Virus record (IMG/VR): IMGVR_UViG_3300032046_000016 | Span: 1-64,000 of that record | Length of the DNA stretch: 64,000 bases | Direction: 5' to 3' (one strand) | DNA from: a virus | Part shown: piece after piece, positions 7,549-16,838 of the stretch | Position numbering within the stretch: the first letter of the stretch is position 1 | Layout of the letters: every line of letters begins with the position of its first letter | Notes under the pieces: model-generated | The model's input: only the letters and a program-made list of their open reading frames with translations | Database searches by the model: none | What the model was told of the DNA's origin: nothing | Translations under genes and position numbers: made by a program

Positions 7549-10500
7549 GTCAGCTTCACCGCCAGGGCGCCTTGTGGCCACCAGCCGATCACCCCGATCT
7601 TGGTCTTCCAGTCGTACTCCATGACCGTCCAACTGGCCTCCAGGTCCGCCTTAGCCGCCGTCGCTGGCTTCATCCTTGCCACTGGTGCAGGATACGGGCT
7701 ATCCCCGAAGGATGAGTAGAAGATGAACAGCCGCTCGCCGTCTGGATTATATGCCAGGGCGTGCTTAGTCTCCTCGGTGTTGAGCCAGATTGCCTCCCAC
7801 GCCTCTCCGTTGTTGCTAGACCGGATCAGGCAGAGGTCGTCTTGGCCGTCCGACTGGTTATAAGTCAGCAGAAACGCCCACATGCCGCACCGAATGAAGT
7901 TCTGCGCATGGAGGGTATCAGCCGGGGCCTCATGCTTTTGAGTCCAACTGACGCTGAAATCATCTGACACGCTGATGCGCACCTTCTGGTGATGCGTCAG
8001 GATCAATCGGTTGTTCTGCCCCCAGAGCACCCAGAGGTCGGCCACATCCGCCCCCCAGTTGCTAGGGATGTGCTGCTCAACGAAGTTGCCTCCCCCGTCA
8101 AGCGTCAACACACAATGGTTGTCCACCACCGACACCCCCCTGACCGCCGCGACTTGAAGCGCGTTGTTGGGGTTGACCGAGATCGAGTTGAAGGGCACGA
8201 GGTTGGAGCCGCTTCGGTGGTAGCGCTGCGTCCACGTCCCAAACTCGCCCGTGGGACTGCTCCAAATGTAGAGGTCTGTGGCGTAATCAGTGCCAGCGTC
8301 GCCCCTGGTACACGCCCAGAAGGTTCCGTCCGGCCCTCGCGTGAATGCCGAGCAGTAATCAAGTACCGGCGTAAACGTCAGCCCGAAGTCCACGCTCCGC
8401 ATGAGGGAACCGTGAGCCAGCGAGTTGCCCTCATTTTGGAAGAAGAGCACCTGGCCGTGCCACTGCAAGCGCCAGGCGTCGTCTCCAATGTCCTGCTTGA
8501 TGATCTCCCACGAAGTCCCCGCCAGCTTACACAAGTTCTTGTGACCACTCGCCATTCCCACAATGAGCCATATCTCGTCCGGTTCCTGGCTTGCCTCCGC
8601 ACTCTGGGCGACGAAGCTTATCATTCGCCCGATAGCGCCACCTGGCCAGGTCGAAATGCCGGCCGCCGGCCGCAGGAACCCAGCCGTGTTCCCCTTGTCG
8701 GTCGTCTTCCAGATACCCTCGATGCTCGCCCCGAAGAAGAGGTTCGGGTGCCCCTGCACGTTCATGGCGTGCCACGGCTTGTTCGCGGCCGTGCCCGGTA
8801 AGACCCAGGCCGTCGTATTCTGCGTCGGCAGCGCGCCGCTCGGTACCACGGACCCGAGGTCGTCCCACTGGTTGACGGCGCCGACGGTCGCCATCAATAG
8901 CTCGCTGCCAGCCGTGCGGCCGTAGACCTTGTAGCCTGTGGCGCCCACCACGCTAACCCAGCTCACGCGTACGCCCGCCGGTCCAACGAGAACGATAGTC
9001 GTGTTCGGTGAGGCGAGCGTCTGGCCGAGATCGTTGATGGCGCTCACCCGATACGAGTAGGTCCCCGACGCCAGGCTGCCCGCGATGGGTGCCAGCGTGG
9101 GCGCTGTCGGCGTGGACAGACGGGCACGGCTCGTCGTCCAGTTCACGCCGTCCGTCGAGACCCACATCTCCTTCGTGTCGAAGGCGGCCAGGAAGTCGCC
9201 AGCCGTGCCCATCTGACCGATCGCGCCCCCATTCGGACAGATCAGGCGGCCCTGCCTGAGACCTGCATCCAGCCCCACGGCGTTCTGCCAGACGACTGGC
9301 CAGGCGTACAGGTCGGCGGCATACATGATGGCCGGCTCACGCGTGCCCTTGAAGATAATCGCCAGCTCGGGGAAGACGTTAGCGGCAGCCTCGGCCACCG
9401 AATCCCCGGCGGCGCTCGGCGTAAAACTGCTCATGTCGGGACAGTGCCAATCGTTGGCGTTGTCTATCCAGTTCCATTGGATCAGGGTGCCCGGCAGGTC
9501 GGCCCGGCCGCCGAAGACGAAGACCACCGGCGGGCCCGGGGGCGTGGCGATGCGGTTCAGCGGGTAGGTGCCGCCGAAGTCGTGGTAGAGCTCCCACGTG
9601 CCGCCGGCGCCGCCGATGGAGCGGTACAGGCGCCCATTCTGCGTACAGGCCCAGACCACGTTCTGCTGGTTACTGTCCCACCAGAGGTGATTGATGGGCG
9701 ACCCGGCGGGCTCGGTGTAGACCAGGGTCGGCGAGGTCGCCAGCCGGTCGATGCTGCGGTATATCTTGCCGCTGTCCGTCCCGAACAGGAGCACTCCCAG
9801 ATCGTCGGGCCCGCCGTACTCGGCGGCGGCCGTCGAGATGAGGTTGCCGCTCAACGGTCCCTGGTCGGTCCAGGTCCAGCCGCCATCGGGCGTGAACGTG
9901 GCCCGATTGTAGATAGCCGCGGAGATCGTCGGCACGAACATGTCACCAGACGCGCCAGGGCCGATGTTCACCGTCTGGCTGATGCTTCCCTTCAGCCCGT
10001 CGTTATCGGTCACCTCCAGAGTGATCGTGACGTCGGCCTTCACAGCAGGGTCGTACACGAAGTTGACCGTGTTCAGGTCCGCGCCTTGCTGGAGGTTCGG
10101 CGGCACGTAGTCGTCGGTCCACTTGTAGTCAACGATGGTGCCGTCGAGGTCCTGCGAGGTGCTGAGGCACGTCACCAGGACCTGCAGGGTGGTGCCGATC
10201 AGCTCCTTCTCCATCTTCACGATGAAGTCGGCCAGCGGCATCAGCTTGATCGTCGTGCCCGACTGGTCGCCGCCCATGAGCTGCAGCTCCGTGTCGCACG
10301 TGCCCGCCTCGGCGTCGTAGACGTGCCGGTAGCTCTTGACGAACCAGCGCCCCACCTTCCCCGTGATGTTCGGGTCGGTGATCCCGATGGTCTGGCAGAG
10401 CCGGATGTCGGGGTCGAGCGGCACTCTGAACGGGATCGACTCCAGGATGCGGTGCTGCTTGTCCAAGAGGCGGACGGCCACGGCCGTGGCCTTCGGGACG

Positions 10501-11294
10501 TCCTGAAGGAGCTCCGAGCGGTAGTTCATCGAGTAGAGCTCGGGGTCGCCGGCGACCAGGTCGTTCGAGTCCGTAACCGCCGGCTGGCCCTTGATCTGGA
10601 TCGGCTTCGCGTTGCCCTCGGAGTCGAACCCGTCGAGGACGGCACCGGAGACGTAGACCTTCTTCTTCACCTGGTCAACGTCCTCGTCCGAGCTGATGTC
10701 GAGCACCCAGGGCGGCGAGCCGCTGGTCGTGTAGGTTCGGAAGGCCGTCGGTGCCGGAGCCGCCAGGAGCTTCCGGATCACGAGGGCGCCGGAAGGGAGC
10801 TCGAACATCCTGTGCCCGTCGACCTCGATGATCGCCTGTATCGCCTCTCCGGGGTTGGCCAGGTCAAGCAGCACCGGCTTCACCGTGCCGATCGTCCACG
10901 CCTCCATGTCGATGACGCGCTCGGTCACGCCAACGTCGTCCAGGATCTCCTCCACCGCTGCTTGAGCGCTCACGTTGGCGAAGACCCAGGCGGCTGTCTT
11001 GAACGGCTGCCACAGACGCTGAGTCTTCCCGACGCATTGGAGCACGTACTGCCCGAGTGCCGGCCGCCGGCGCTTCACCTCGCCGGTAAAGAGCCGGCTA
11101 GCGAATTCGACCTGGACGCTGTCGCCGCGTCCGATCCAACTGGGGAGGACGCCGGCCACCGTGATGTCAGCGGTAGGTACAGGGGAGTCGATGTCGTTGG
11201 CTACGACGGCACCGATCACGTTGGGCAGCGTGATACCCTTCACCCTTGCAACGGGCGTCACGCTGCGCGTGGCTTCCATGACCGAGTAGACCAT
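7545..11294 (-). CDS. Tail hub/adhesin with PKD, propeller and FnIII-like domains
   Basis: A 1,249-residue tail-tip protein. Residues 1-360 resemble baseplate-hub or Tal-type proteins (early beta-barrel with GRGDSVQVEF, later an LQLMGGDQSG segment). A PKD-like domain follows at about 380-450 (LDGTIVDYKW, TDNDGLKGS). The central part, 460-1200, has repeated Asp-box-like segments (S-x-D-x-G-x-x-W) of a beta-propeller, interrupted near 720-830 by a fibronectin-III-like domain (GTYSYRVSAIN). ATG at 11294 has an AGGTGA Shine-Dalgarno. The propeller suggests carbohydrate binding during adsorption. Confidence 0.7.
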   Translation of the reverse strand: MVYSVMEATRSVTPVARVKGITLPNVIGAVVANDIDSPVPTADITVAGVLPSWIGRGDSVQVEFASRLFTGEVKRRRPALGQYVLQCVGKTQRLWQPFKTAAWVFANVSAQAAVEEILDDVGVTERVIDMEAWTIGTVKPVLLDLANPGEAIQAIIEVDGHRMFELPSGALVIRKLLAAPAPTAFRTYTTSGSPPWVLDISSDEDVDQVKKKVYVSGAVLDGFDSEGNAKPIQIKGQPAVTDSNDLVAGDPELYSMNYRSELLQDVPKATAVAVRLLDKQHRILESIPFRVPLDPDIRLCQTIGITDPNITGKVGRWFVKSYRHVYDAEAGTCDTELQLMGGDQSGTTIKLMPLADFIVKMEKELIGTTLQVLVTCLSTSQDLDGTIVDYKWTDDYVPPNLQQGADLNTVNFVYDPAVKADVTITLEVTDNDGLKGSISQTVNIGPGASGDMFVPTISAAIYNRATFTPDGGWTWTDQGPLSGNLISTAAAEYGGPDDLGVLLFGTDSGKIYRSIDRLATSPTLVYTEPAGSPINHLWWDSNQQNVVWACTQNGRLYRSIGGAGGTWELYHDFGGTYPLNRIATPPGPPVVFVFGGRADLPGTLIQWNWIDNANDWHCPDMSSFTPSAAGDSVAEAAANVFPELAIIFKGTREPAIMYAADLYAWPVVWQNAVGLDAGLRQGRLICPNGGAIGQMGTAGDFLAAFDTKEMWVSTDGVNWTTSRARLSTPTAPTLAPIAGSLASGTYSYRVSAINDLGQTLASPNTTIVLVGPAGVRVSWVSVVGATGYKVYGRTAGSELLMATVGAVNQWDDLGSVVPSGALPTQNTTAWVLPGTAANKPWHAMNVQGHPNLFFGASIEGIWKTTDKGNTAGFLRPAAGISTWPGGAIGRMISFVAQSAEASQEPDEIWLIVGMASGHKNLCKLAGTSWEIIKQDIGDDAWRLQWHGQVLFFQNEGNSLAHGSLMRSVDFGLTFTPVLDYCSAFTRGPDGTFWACTRGDAGTDYATDLYIWSSPTGEFGTWTQRYHRSGSNLVPFNSISVNPNNALQVAAVRGVSVVDNHCVLTLDGGGNFVEQHIPSNWGADVADLWVLWGQNNRLILTHHQKVRISVSDDFSVSWTQKHEAPADTLHAQNFIRCGMWAFLLTYNQSDGQDDLCLIRSSNNGEAWEAIWLNTEETKHALAYNPDGERLFIFYSSFGDSPYPAPVARMKPATAAKADLEASWTVMEYDWKTKIGVIGWWPQGALAVKLT

Positions 11295-11297
11295 GGC

Positions 11298-11654
11298 TCA
11301 CCTGGCGATGAAGGTCATCGTGTAGCGGTACATCAGCCCGGGCAGGACCTCCTTAAAGTCCTGCTCCTGGATGCGCGCCGATTGGCTCTGTCCCTCGCCA
11401 TCAACGAGGTTGCCGATCGTCTTGTTGTTAAAGAAGGTCCGCATCTGGTTGCGGAACGCCTGGGTGCAATCGCCCTCGATCGTGCGCCGGCGGCTGGTGA
11501 AACCGAAGTCGGTGATCACGTCCGTGTCGCTGTTGATCGGCTGATGGATCACGCTCTTCAGCGCCCTGTTCCATTCCCCGGCGCCCTGGCGACCGCTAGG
11601 CTGACACTCGACTGGAAAGGTGTACCCGGCGAAGGCCCACAACAGCGCCACCAT
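11298..11654 (-). CDS. Minor tail protein (distal-tail-like)
   Basis: A 118-residue protein between the tape measure and hub genes, where siphoviruses encode the distal tail protein or its partner. It ends in a beta-rich segment (GLMYRYTMTFIAR) common in tail-tip ring proteins. No signature motif allows a precise family call. Confidence 0.55.
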   Translation of the reverse strand: MVALLWAFAGYTFPVECQPSGRQGAGEWNRALKSVIHQPINSDTDVITDFGFTSRRRTIEGDCTQAFRNQMRTFFNNKTIGNLVDGEGQSQSARIQEQDFKEVLPGLMYRYTMTFIAR

Positions 11655-11655
11655 C

Positions 11656-14600
11656 TCACACCCTCGGAATCCCCGCGCCCTGCACGGTCAGCGGACTGGC
11701 AATACCAGCGGTGGCGGCGATCTCGTCGAGGTGGCGCTCCACCGCCCTCAGCAACTGAGCCTTGGCCTCCCGCCAGTCCTGAGCAGCCTGGATATTGATC
11801 TCGAAGGACGGCGCGAGATTGATCCCGCGACCGCGTCCCAGATTCTCCAGGAGTCGGGCGGTCTGCGCCGCCGGCACCACCGTCGTGCCTGTGGGCATGG
11901 CGGCGATCTCCGGGCCCTTCTCACCCAGCAACGCCACGCCCCCTGGCCAGCGGCGGATTCCCTGCTGCAGGCCCGGCACTCCTGGTATGTCGAAGCCAGG
12001 CGTGATGTCGGGGAGGGGGATGCTCTTGAGCCCATCGACGAAGCCCTGCATGGCGTCCTTGCCCGCCTGGAGCAGCTTGACAGGGAGCTCCTTCAGGGCG
12101 TCGATGATCCGGCCCGGCCATTCGGTGAACGCCGTAACCACGTCGTCGAGGATGGTCGTGACGCCAATCTTGAGTCCATCGAAGGCGGTCGAGACCCAAT
12201 TCCAGGGCAGGAGCATACTCAACAGGGAGGCGACGTTGGCGAACCAGTTACCGATGGCTCCCGTGGCGCCCTTCCCGAGTAGGGCGTCGAGGATGTCGGC
12301 GATGCCCTGCTTGAACCCTTCCCAGGCCCCCTTTATCCACTCCCACGGCAGCACACCGCTGAACATCGACGCGAGCTGACCGATCCAGCCGACGACGGTT
12401 CCCACCACGAGCTGCAGCAGCCCACCGATCTGACCGGGCAGCGCCAGGAATTCCTTCAACACCGACCGGATCGTAAGCGGCATGCCCTGAGTGACGGCCT
12501 GCGGGATGTAGACCGTAAACAGGTCGAGGAAGAACTGCGGCATCCCCATCAGGATCTGGAGCACCTGGCCTGGCAAGGCGGCCAGCTCGCCGAGGATCGC
12601 CCGGGCCACGGCGCCGAGCACTCCAGGAATCTGGCTGACGAAGCCCATCACCTGCTCACGGAACTTCACCAGCAGCAGGGGCGGAAAGAGGGCGATGGCG
12701 ATCCACTGCGCGATGTCGGCAATCGGAAGCTGAGACAGCAGGTCCCGGAACACGCCGCCGAGCCTGGCAAGGAAGCCGCCTACCTGCTCCCGGAAACGAA
12801 TCAGCAAGAGCGTGGGCAGGAGAGGCGGAAAGAGGATCGACGCGATGGCGATGGCGAAGAGCGCCGCCGCGCGCCCGAGGAAGCGGCCCACGCGGGCCGG
12901 ATCGGACAGGAAGTCGCGGATGGCCCCGAAGACCTTCTGGAAGAACTTGGCTATCGGCTCGCGGAACTTATAGATCAGGAAGCCAGCCAGGATCGCAGCG
13001 ACGATGATGCCCGCGATGATCAAGACGGGCGCGCTGATAACGCCGGCAACGGCGGCACCCACCGCGGCGAGCATGCTGCCGATGGACCCCGCTATGGCCG
13101 ATACGTTGACACCGGCCCCCAGCGCCACACCGAGCCCGCCCACGATTCCACCAGCCAGGTTCAGCCCCAGCTTCTGGCCTATCCCCTCCGGGCTGACCTT
13201 GGGCTTCGCCTCGATACCGACCTTCTGCAGGATGTCCTGGACCTTCGGGCCGAAGTCCTCGATCAGCTTCTCACCGCCGCGGCGGACGAACTGCGTGATG
13301 TTCTGGGTCATGTCGACGAGCCCGCTGATCAGGGACGCGCCGGCGCGCACGATGGTCTGCGTGATCTTGACGCTCTTGCTTACCATCCCGGCCGCCGCCG
13401 ACACGAAGTCCTTGACGGTCGAGGCGACACCGGCCGCGGCCTTGATGGGGAAGGTCACGAATTGCGTGGCCATGGACGCGATCCCGCCAACGAACGAGGC
13501 GACCGTATTGAACGCCAGCACCCCGATGAAGGTCAGGATAGCTCCCGACACCAGCGGCAGCACGTCCCTGCCCAGGAACTCCAGCCGGTTGCCAGCCCGC
13601 TCCAAGGGCAGCTCGAAGCCGGTGAACCGGTCAATCAGCCGGCCGATGTCCTGGGCCAGCGGCCGGGCGAAGTCGAGCAGGGCCCGCACTTGCCGGACGA
13701 TCTCGGCCAGGACGAGAGCGGCCACCTTCACCGGCCCGGGCAGATCGGCGAAGAAATCGTTCAGCTCATCGCCGGTCTTCAGGAAGGTGCGGAGCCACTG
13801 CACGAGCGTCTTCGTCACCGAAGCGGCCAGTTTCAGCGGCGGTCCTATCGCCTTACCGGCCCGGTCCAGATTCTTGGCCAGGGAAGTGGCGAACCGCTCT
13901 ACCGTCTTCGCCACGCCTTCGCTCCCAAGCAGCTCGTTCAGAGACTCAAGGCCCTTCTTGCCCAGGTCGAAGAACGGCTTCAGGGCGGTCGCCGACAGAA
14001 TCTTGATCGTGTCGCTGAAGGTCGAGGTCAGGCCAGCCCAAGTGCCGGCCTGTTTCGCCATGGCCCCGCCAAACTTGCCCATGTCATTCGTGAACACGGT
14101 CCACAGCTCATCACCGCTGGCTCCAGCAGCGGTGAGCTTATCGATCTCGTTGCGTGCCTGGGGCGAGAGGACGGCCAGCTCCTGGAGGCGGGTCGCGGCT
14201 TCACCGATGGGCCGGCCGGATTGCAGGGCGGCGTAGAGTCGGCCCGTCCAGAAGGCGATCTCGTTGATGTCGGTGCTGGTGGCCGCCGCGGCGTCGCCCA
14301 CCATGGTCAGGTTCTGCATGGTGTCGAGGGCGTCACCGCCGAAGGTACGCATCATGCGGGACGCCTCGATTACGGGCTCCGTCTCGAACGGGGTCTTCTT
14401 GGCAAAGACGAAGAGGTCCTCGACGTGCTTCTTCGCCTCGTCGGCGTTGCCCATCAGGGTCTCGAACTGGAGGGTCGAGGTCTCCAGGGTGGCGTTCATC
14501 CCGAACACCGACCCCTTGACCATGTCGAAGATGCCGCCCAGGCCCTGTACGGCCTGCTGCATACCAAAGAAGCCGACGCCGCCAGCCAGCCCGGCCTTGA

Positions 14601-14709
14601 TCGCGCTGCCCAGGCCAAGCGTCTTCTGCTTGGCCCGGTCGATGTCCTTCTGAAGGCCGCTGGTATCGCCCTTGATCTGAACGATGGCGTCGCCGAGCGG
14701 AATAGCCAC
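11656..14709 (-). CDS. Tail tape measure protein
   Basis: A 1,017-residue protein that sets tail length and is ejected with the DNA. The N-terminal 250 residues match the tape-measure domain (QIKGDTSGLQKDI, then MNATLETSTLQFETLMGN and KKTPFETEPVIEAS). The middle holds several hydrophobic segments (near 360-400, 510-580, 620-680) and long amphipathic helices. The start is GTG. It follows the frameshifting chaperone pair and a 52-codon gene, as expected for this operon. Length implies a tail of roughly 150 nm by the usual rule of 0.15 nm per residue. Confidence 0.93.
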   Translation of the reverse strand: MAIPLGDAIVQIKGDTSGLQKDIDRAKQKTLGLGSAIKAGLAGGVGFFGMQQAVQGLGGIFDMVKGSVFGMNATLETSTLQFETLMGNADEAKKHVEDLFVFAKKTPFETEPVIEASRMMRTFGGDALDTMQNLTMVGDAAAATSTDINEIAFWTGRLYAALQSGRPIGEAATRLQELAVLSPQARNEIDKLTAAGASGDELWTVFTNDMGKFGGAMAKQAGTWAGLTSTFSDTIKILSATALKPFFDLGKKGLESLNELLGSEGVAKTVERFATSLAKNLDRAGKAIGPPLKLAASVTKTLVQWLRTFLKTGDELNDFFADLPGPVKVAALVLAEIVRQVRALLDFARPLAQDIGRLIDRFTGFELPLERAGNRLEFLGRDVLPLVSGAILTFIGVLAFNTVASFVGGIASMATQFVTFPIKAAAGVASTVKDFVSAAAGMVSKSVKITQTIVRAGASLISGLVDMTQNITQFVRRGGEKLIEDFGPKVQDILQKVGIEAKPKVSPEGIGQKLGLNLAGGIVGGLGVALGAGVNVSAIAGSIGSMLAAVGAAVAGVISAPVLIIAGIIVAAILAGFLIYKFREPIAKFFQKVFGAIRDFLSDPARVGRFLGRAAALFAIAIASILFPPLLPTLLLIRFREQVGGFLARLGGVFRDLLSQLPIADIAQWIAIALFPPLLLVKFREQVMGFVSQIPGVLGAVARAILGELAALPGQVLQILMGMPQFFLDLFTVYIPQAVTQGMPLTIRSVLKEFLALPGQIGGLLQLVVGTVVGWIGQLASMFSGVLPWEWIKGAWEGFKQGIADILDALLGKGATGAIGNWFANVASLLSMLLPWNWVSTAFDGLKIGVTTILDDVVTAFTEWPGRIIDALKELPVKLLQAGKDAMQGFVDGLKSIPLPDITPGFDIPGVPGLQQGIRRWPGGVALLGEKGPEIAAMPTGTTVVPAAQTARLLENLGRGRGINLAPSFEINIQAAQDWREAKAQLLRAVERHLDEIAATAGIASPLTVQGAGIPRV

Positions 14710-14713
14710 AGCT

Positions 14714-14872
14714 CTAACCTCGCGGCCCCTTGCCGCCTAACGCTCTAGCCATCAGGTCGATGATCCAGTCCTGGCCTTTCGGCGAGAAGCGGATCACTGC
14801 CGAAAGGTCGCTGCTCCAGCCTGGCCCCGACTGCTTGAAGCCTGGTGGGGGCGTGAGCGGGATCTCGAGCAC
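14714..14872 (-). CDS. Small protein (52 residues) between chaperone and tape measure
   Basis: Starts at GTG 14872, six bases after a TAGGAG Shine-Dalgarno, and ends with TAG at 14714, four bases before the tape measure start. The translation (VLEIPLTPPPG... FSPKGQDWIIDLM...) looks protein-like, with a hydrophobic C-terminal helix. It lies between genes of the tail-assembly module and may be a small assembly factor. Family unknown. Confidence 0.65.
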   Translation of the reverse strand: MLEIPLTPPPGFKQSGPGWSSDLSAVIRFSPKGQDWIIDLMARALGGKGPRG

Positions 14873-14881
14873 AGCTCACTC

Positions 14882-15277
14882 CTACTTAACCTGAATCCCG
14901 GCCGCCATGAGGCTCTGCGCCGTGTCGAGCGTGACAGGCGCCGGCGACCAGCCTCTGATGGCCATGTCGAGCTGCTTGGCGACACGATCGGGACGTGCGG
15001 CGTGGAAGATTCCCAACTGCACACGCTCCTCAAAGGCGCGGAGCTGGGGGATGCGCCGATAGTAGGCCCATAACAGCCGGGCCGGCATACCCAGGAGCTG
15101 ATCCGGCGCCAGCCCATAGAACCGGGTCAGGTGCGCGAAGACCAGCTCTAGCTCTACTGGGCCACTGGGCCTCGGCCGTTCCTCCGCGCTCTCCGCCGCC
15201 GCGCTGCCCGGTTCGTCTGAAAAGGGGACAGGTGGGCGATCAGCGCCCCGATCTGCTCGGGCGACAGTTTGCGCCAC
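14882..15277 (-). CDS. Tail assembly chaperone, -1 frameshift extension (GT-like)
   Basis: This frame overlaps the preceding one by 124 bp in the -1 frame and has no good start of its own. It is most likely reached by slippage at CCCTTTT (15220-15226), giving a fusion of 96 residues from the upstream frame plus 112 residues from here (208 in total). This is the lambda G/GT arrangement: the short and long products chaperone the tape measure and recruit tail tube protein. The added part contains a helical domain with FYGLAPDQLLGMP and a WAYYRRI segment. The credible translated part is 14882-15220. Confidence 0.8.
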   Translation of the reverse strand: MAQTVARADRGADRPPVPFSDEPGSAAAESAEERPRPSGPVELELVFAHLTRFYGLAPDQLLGMPARLLWAYYRRIPQLRAFEERVQLGIFHAARPDRVAKQLDMAIRGWSPAPVTLDTAQSLMAAGIQVK

Positions 15278-15507
15278 ACCTTCCTGTCCACATCAGGCAG
15301 AATCGTCGTCATGAACTCGGCGAAGTCGACCACGGCCTTCGTGAGCTCCTCGGGCGTCTCTGCCTGCTGTGCCCGGTCAGCGAGAGCGAAGAGGTCAGCG
15401 GCCTCCAGAACGGTCAGCTCTGGGAGCTCGTAGACCTCTTCGCCCAGCTTCACCTTCTTGACGCGCGCCTGAATCGCGCCAAGATCGAGAACCTTTTCCT
15501 CAGCCAC
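15154..15507 (-). CDS. Tail assembly chaperone, short form (G-like)
   Basis: A 117-residue protein directly upstream of the tape measure module. The N-terminus is a beta-rich segment with KLGEEVYELPELTVLEAADL, as in many siphovirus pre-tape-measure proteins; the C-terminus becomes Arg-rich past the slippery site, as expected for the unshifted tail of such a pair. The start at 15507 follows a Shine-Dalgarno within AGAAGGGCAGGAGG. Confidence 0.8.
   Translation of the reverse strand: MAEEKVLDLGAIQARVKKVKLGEEVYELPELTVLEAADLFALADRAQQAETPEELTKAVVDFAEFMTTILPDVDRKVWRKLSPEQIGALIAHLSPFQTNRAARRRRARRNGRGPVAQ
15220..15226 (-). promoter_or_regulatory. Slippery heptamer for -1 programmed frameshift
   Basis: On the minus strand the zero frame reads TCC CCT TTT CAG. 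The heptamer C CCT TTT fits X XXY YYZ, so tRNAs can re-pair one base back. After slippage the reading continues TCA GAC GAA into the -1 frame, which is open for 112 codons. Both frames on each side look protein-like only in the expected segments. Confidence 0.75.
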
Positions 15508-15539
15508 CAGCGTACCTCCTGCCCTTCTCGGGCTGCGAA

Positions 15540-15887
15540 CTATGTCCTGACGACGGCGATCGACACCGTGCCAACGATGGAGGCGAACGTCAGGCTCACC
15601 TTCCCTTCGTTAGGCGCGGTCGTCTGATTGAACTCGGCGGCCGGCAGGGCATAGATCATGTGCTCCTCGCTGGCCGCGATAGCCACGACCTTGTCGCCCG
15701 TCCGCTGGTGGGAGCAGGGCACGCTCACAACCGTCACGGTCACGCTCGACGCGGCGGCGGCCTTGATGACAGCGATCTCGCGGCCGCTGTTGTTGAAGTA
15801 CATGCCGTCAGGGTTCAGGGCCTCGAAGGTGATCTTCTTGGCCCCCTTCTTCGTCAGGTCCTGCACGGTTATCGTTGTGGCAGACAA
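15540..15887 (-). CDS. Virion-associated hypothetical protein
   Basis: A 115-residue, mainly beta-strand protein (alternating VTVTVVS-type runs) with no motif I recognise. The start is TTG at 15887, supported by a GGAGGTG Shine-Dalgarno five bases upstream. It lies between tail tube protein and chaperone genes, so a tail tube accessory or decoration role is plausible. Confidence 0.6.
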   Translation of the reverse strand: MSATTITVQDLTKKGAKKITFEALNPDGMYFNNSGREIAVIKAAAASSVTVTVVSVPCSHQRTGDKVVAIAASEEHMIYALPAAEFNQTTAPNEGKVSLTFASIVGTVSIAVVRT

Positions 15888-15948
15888 TGTTCACCTCCGA
15901 CCTCGATGCGCCACCTCCGGCGTAGGCATCCTTGGGCCAACCCAAGGA

Positions 15949-16533
15949 TTACGGGCCCGTCTCGTTGGCCGTCTTGCGGACGATCAGCCCCAGCTCCTGC
16001 CCGGCCTCGCTGGACTGGAGAAGCGCCTTGAACTCGGCAGGAATGGCCATCTCCTCGCCCTTGCGCATCGCCAGCGTAATCTCCACGGTGCTCACGCCAC
16101 GCCACATGTTGGCCCGCATGTAGAAGCCGTTGTGGTCGAGGCCCTCGACCGCGACAGCCTTCTCGGTCGGACACGCCACGGCCGCAGCCACCTTGAACGT
16201 GTCCTTGCCGATCTGTCCGGCTCCCGGCGCCTGGGTCTGCACGCTGCCAAGGCCGTACAGGGCCGGCATGTTCGTGAGTATGATCTCGTCCAGGCTGGCC
16301 CGGAAGATGAACGTGGTCCCCGTCACCTGCACGAGGACGGCGGCGGTGAACTGGTCGGGGATCACCTCGTAGATGTCCTTGCCGAGGACGATCTGCAGGC
16401 CCTCCTTCAGCCACCCTAGTTTGGTCCAGGGCGCCTCGAATGCCTCGTCGTCGCCCGGCATCGGCGTGCCTACCGGCGCGAGCCAGACGTCGGCCGGCGC
16501 GATGAAGATGTTGGCCTCGTCGTTGACAGGCAT
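15949..16533 (-). CDS. Major tail tube protein
   Basis: A 194-residue protein. Early residues include IFIAPADVWLAPVGTP followed by a WTKLGWLKEG segment, the usual opening of phage tail tube proteins. The body is beta-rich, and it sits one gene upstream of the chaperone pair. I use the ATG at 16533, at good distance from GGAGGAG; an in-frame GTG at 16539 is possible. It is expected to form the stacked rings of the tail. Confidence 0.78.
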   Translation of the reverse strand: MPVNDEANIFIAPADVWLAPVGTPMPGDDEAFEAPWTKLGWLKEGLQIVLGKDIYEVIPDQFTAAVLVQVTGTTFIFRASLDEIILTNMPALYGLGSVQTQAPGAGQIGKDTFKVAAAVACPTEKAVAVEGLDHNGFYMRANMWRGVSTVEITLAMRKGEEMAIPAEFKALLQSSEAGQELGLIVRKTANETGP

Positions 16534-16535
16534 AG

Positions 16536-16838
16536 TCACACTCCTCCCGTCTCGGATGGCGGCTCGGCCTCCGTCGCGGGTGCCGCCTCGCCTTCAGCGG
16601 GGCCGGCCTGCCCTTGATCGGGCGGCTGGGCCTGAGCTATGGGCGCACCTTCCGTCTCCTCGGGCTCTGGCACGTGAACGACGAAGCGGTGCCCCGGATA
16701 CGTGAGCAACTCCAGGGCCTGTTCCTCTTCCAGCTCGTGGACCTGGCCCTGGGTGAAGTGCAGTCCCCATCCGGTGATGAACTCGTCGGAGGGGCCGTCG
16801 TAACGGATCGGCTGCGGAGGCTTCCTTCTTGGGCTCAT
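16536..16838 (-). CDS. Small acidic protein in head-tail module
   Basis: A 100-residue protein. A short folded N-terminal part (FITGWGLHFTQGQVHEL, then YPGHRFVVHV) is followed by a disordered tail rich in Glu, Pro, Ala and Gln. It overlaps its neighbours at both ends by a few bases. Function unknown; similar small acidic proteins lie beside tail tube genes in many siphoviruses. Confidence 0.6.
   Translation of the reverse strand: MSPRRKPPQPIRYDGPSDEFITGWGLHFTQGQVHELEEEQALELLTYPGHRFVVHVPEPEETEGAPIAQAQPPDQGQAGPAEGEAAPATEAEPPSETGGV

Noticed and set aside
9444-11798. A 784-codon plus-strand frame opposite the tail hub gene
   Set aside because: Same antisense effect; no Shine-Dalgarno and no recognisable domain, and it runs across the end of one well-supported gene into another.
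14794-15117. A 107-codon minus-strand frame over the chaperone region
   Set aside because: Ser/Arg-rich shadow of the chaperone frames; the 52-codon gene at 14714-14872 in another frame has the real start signal.
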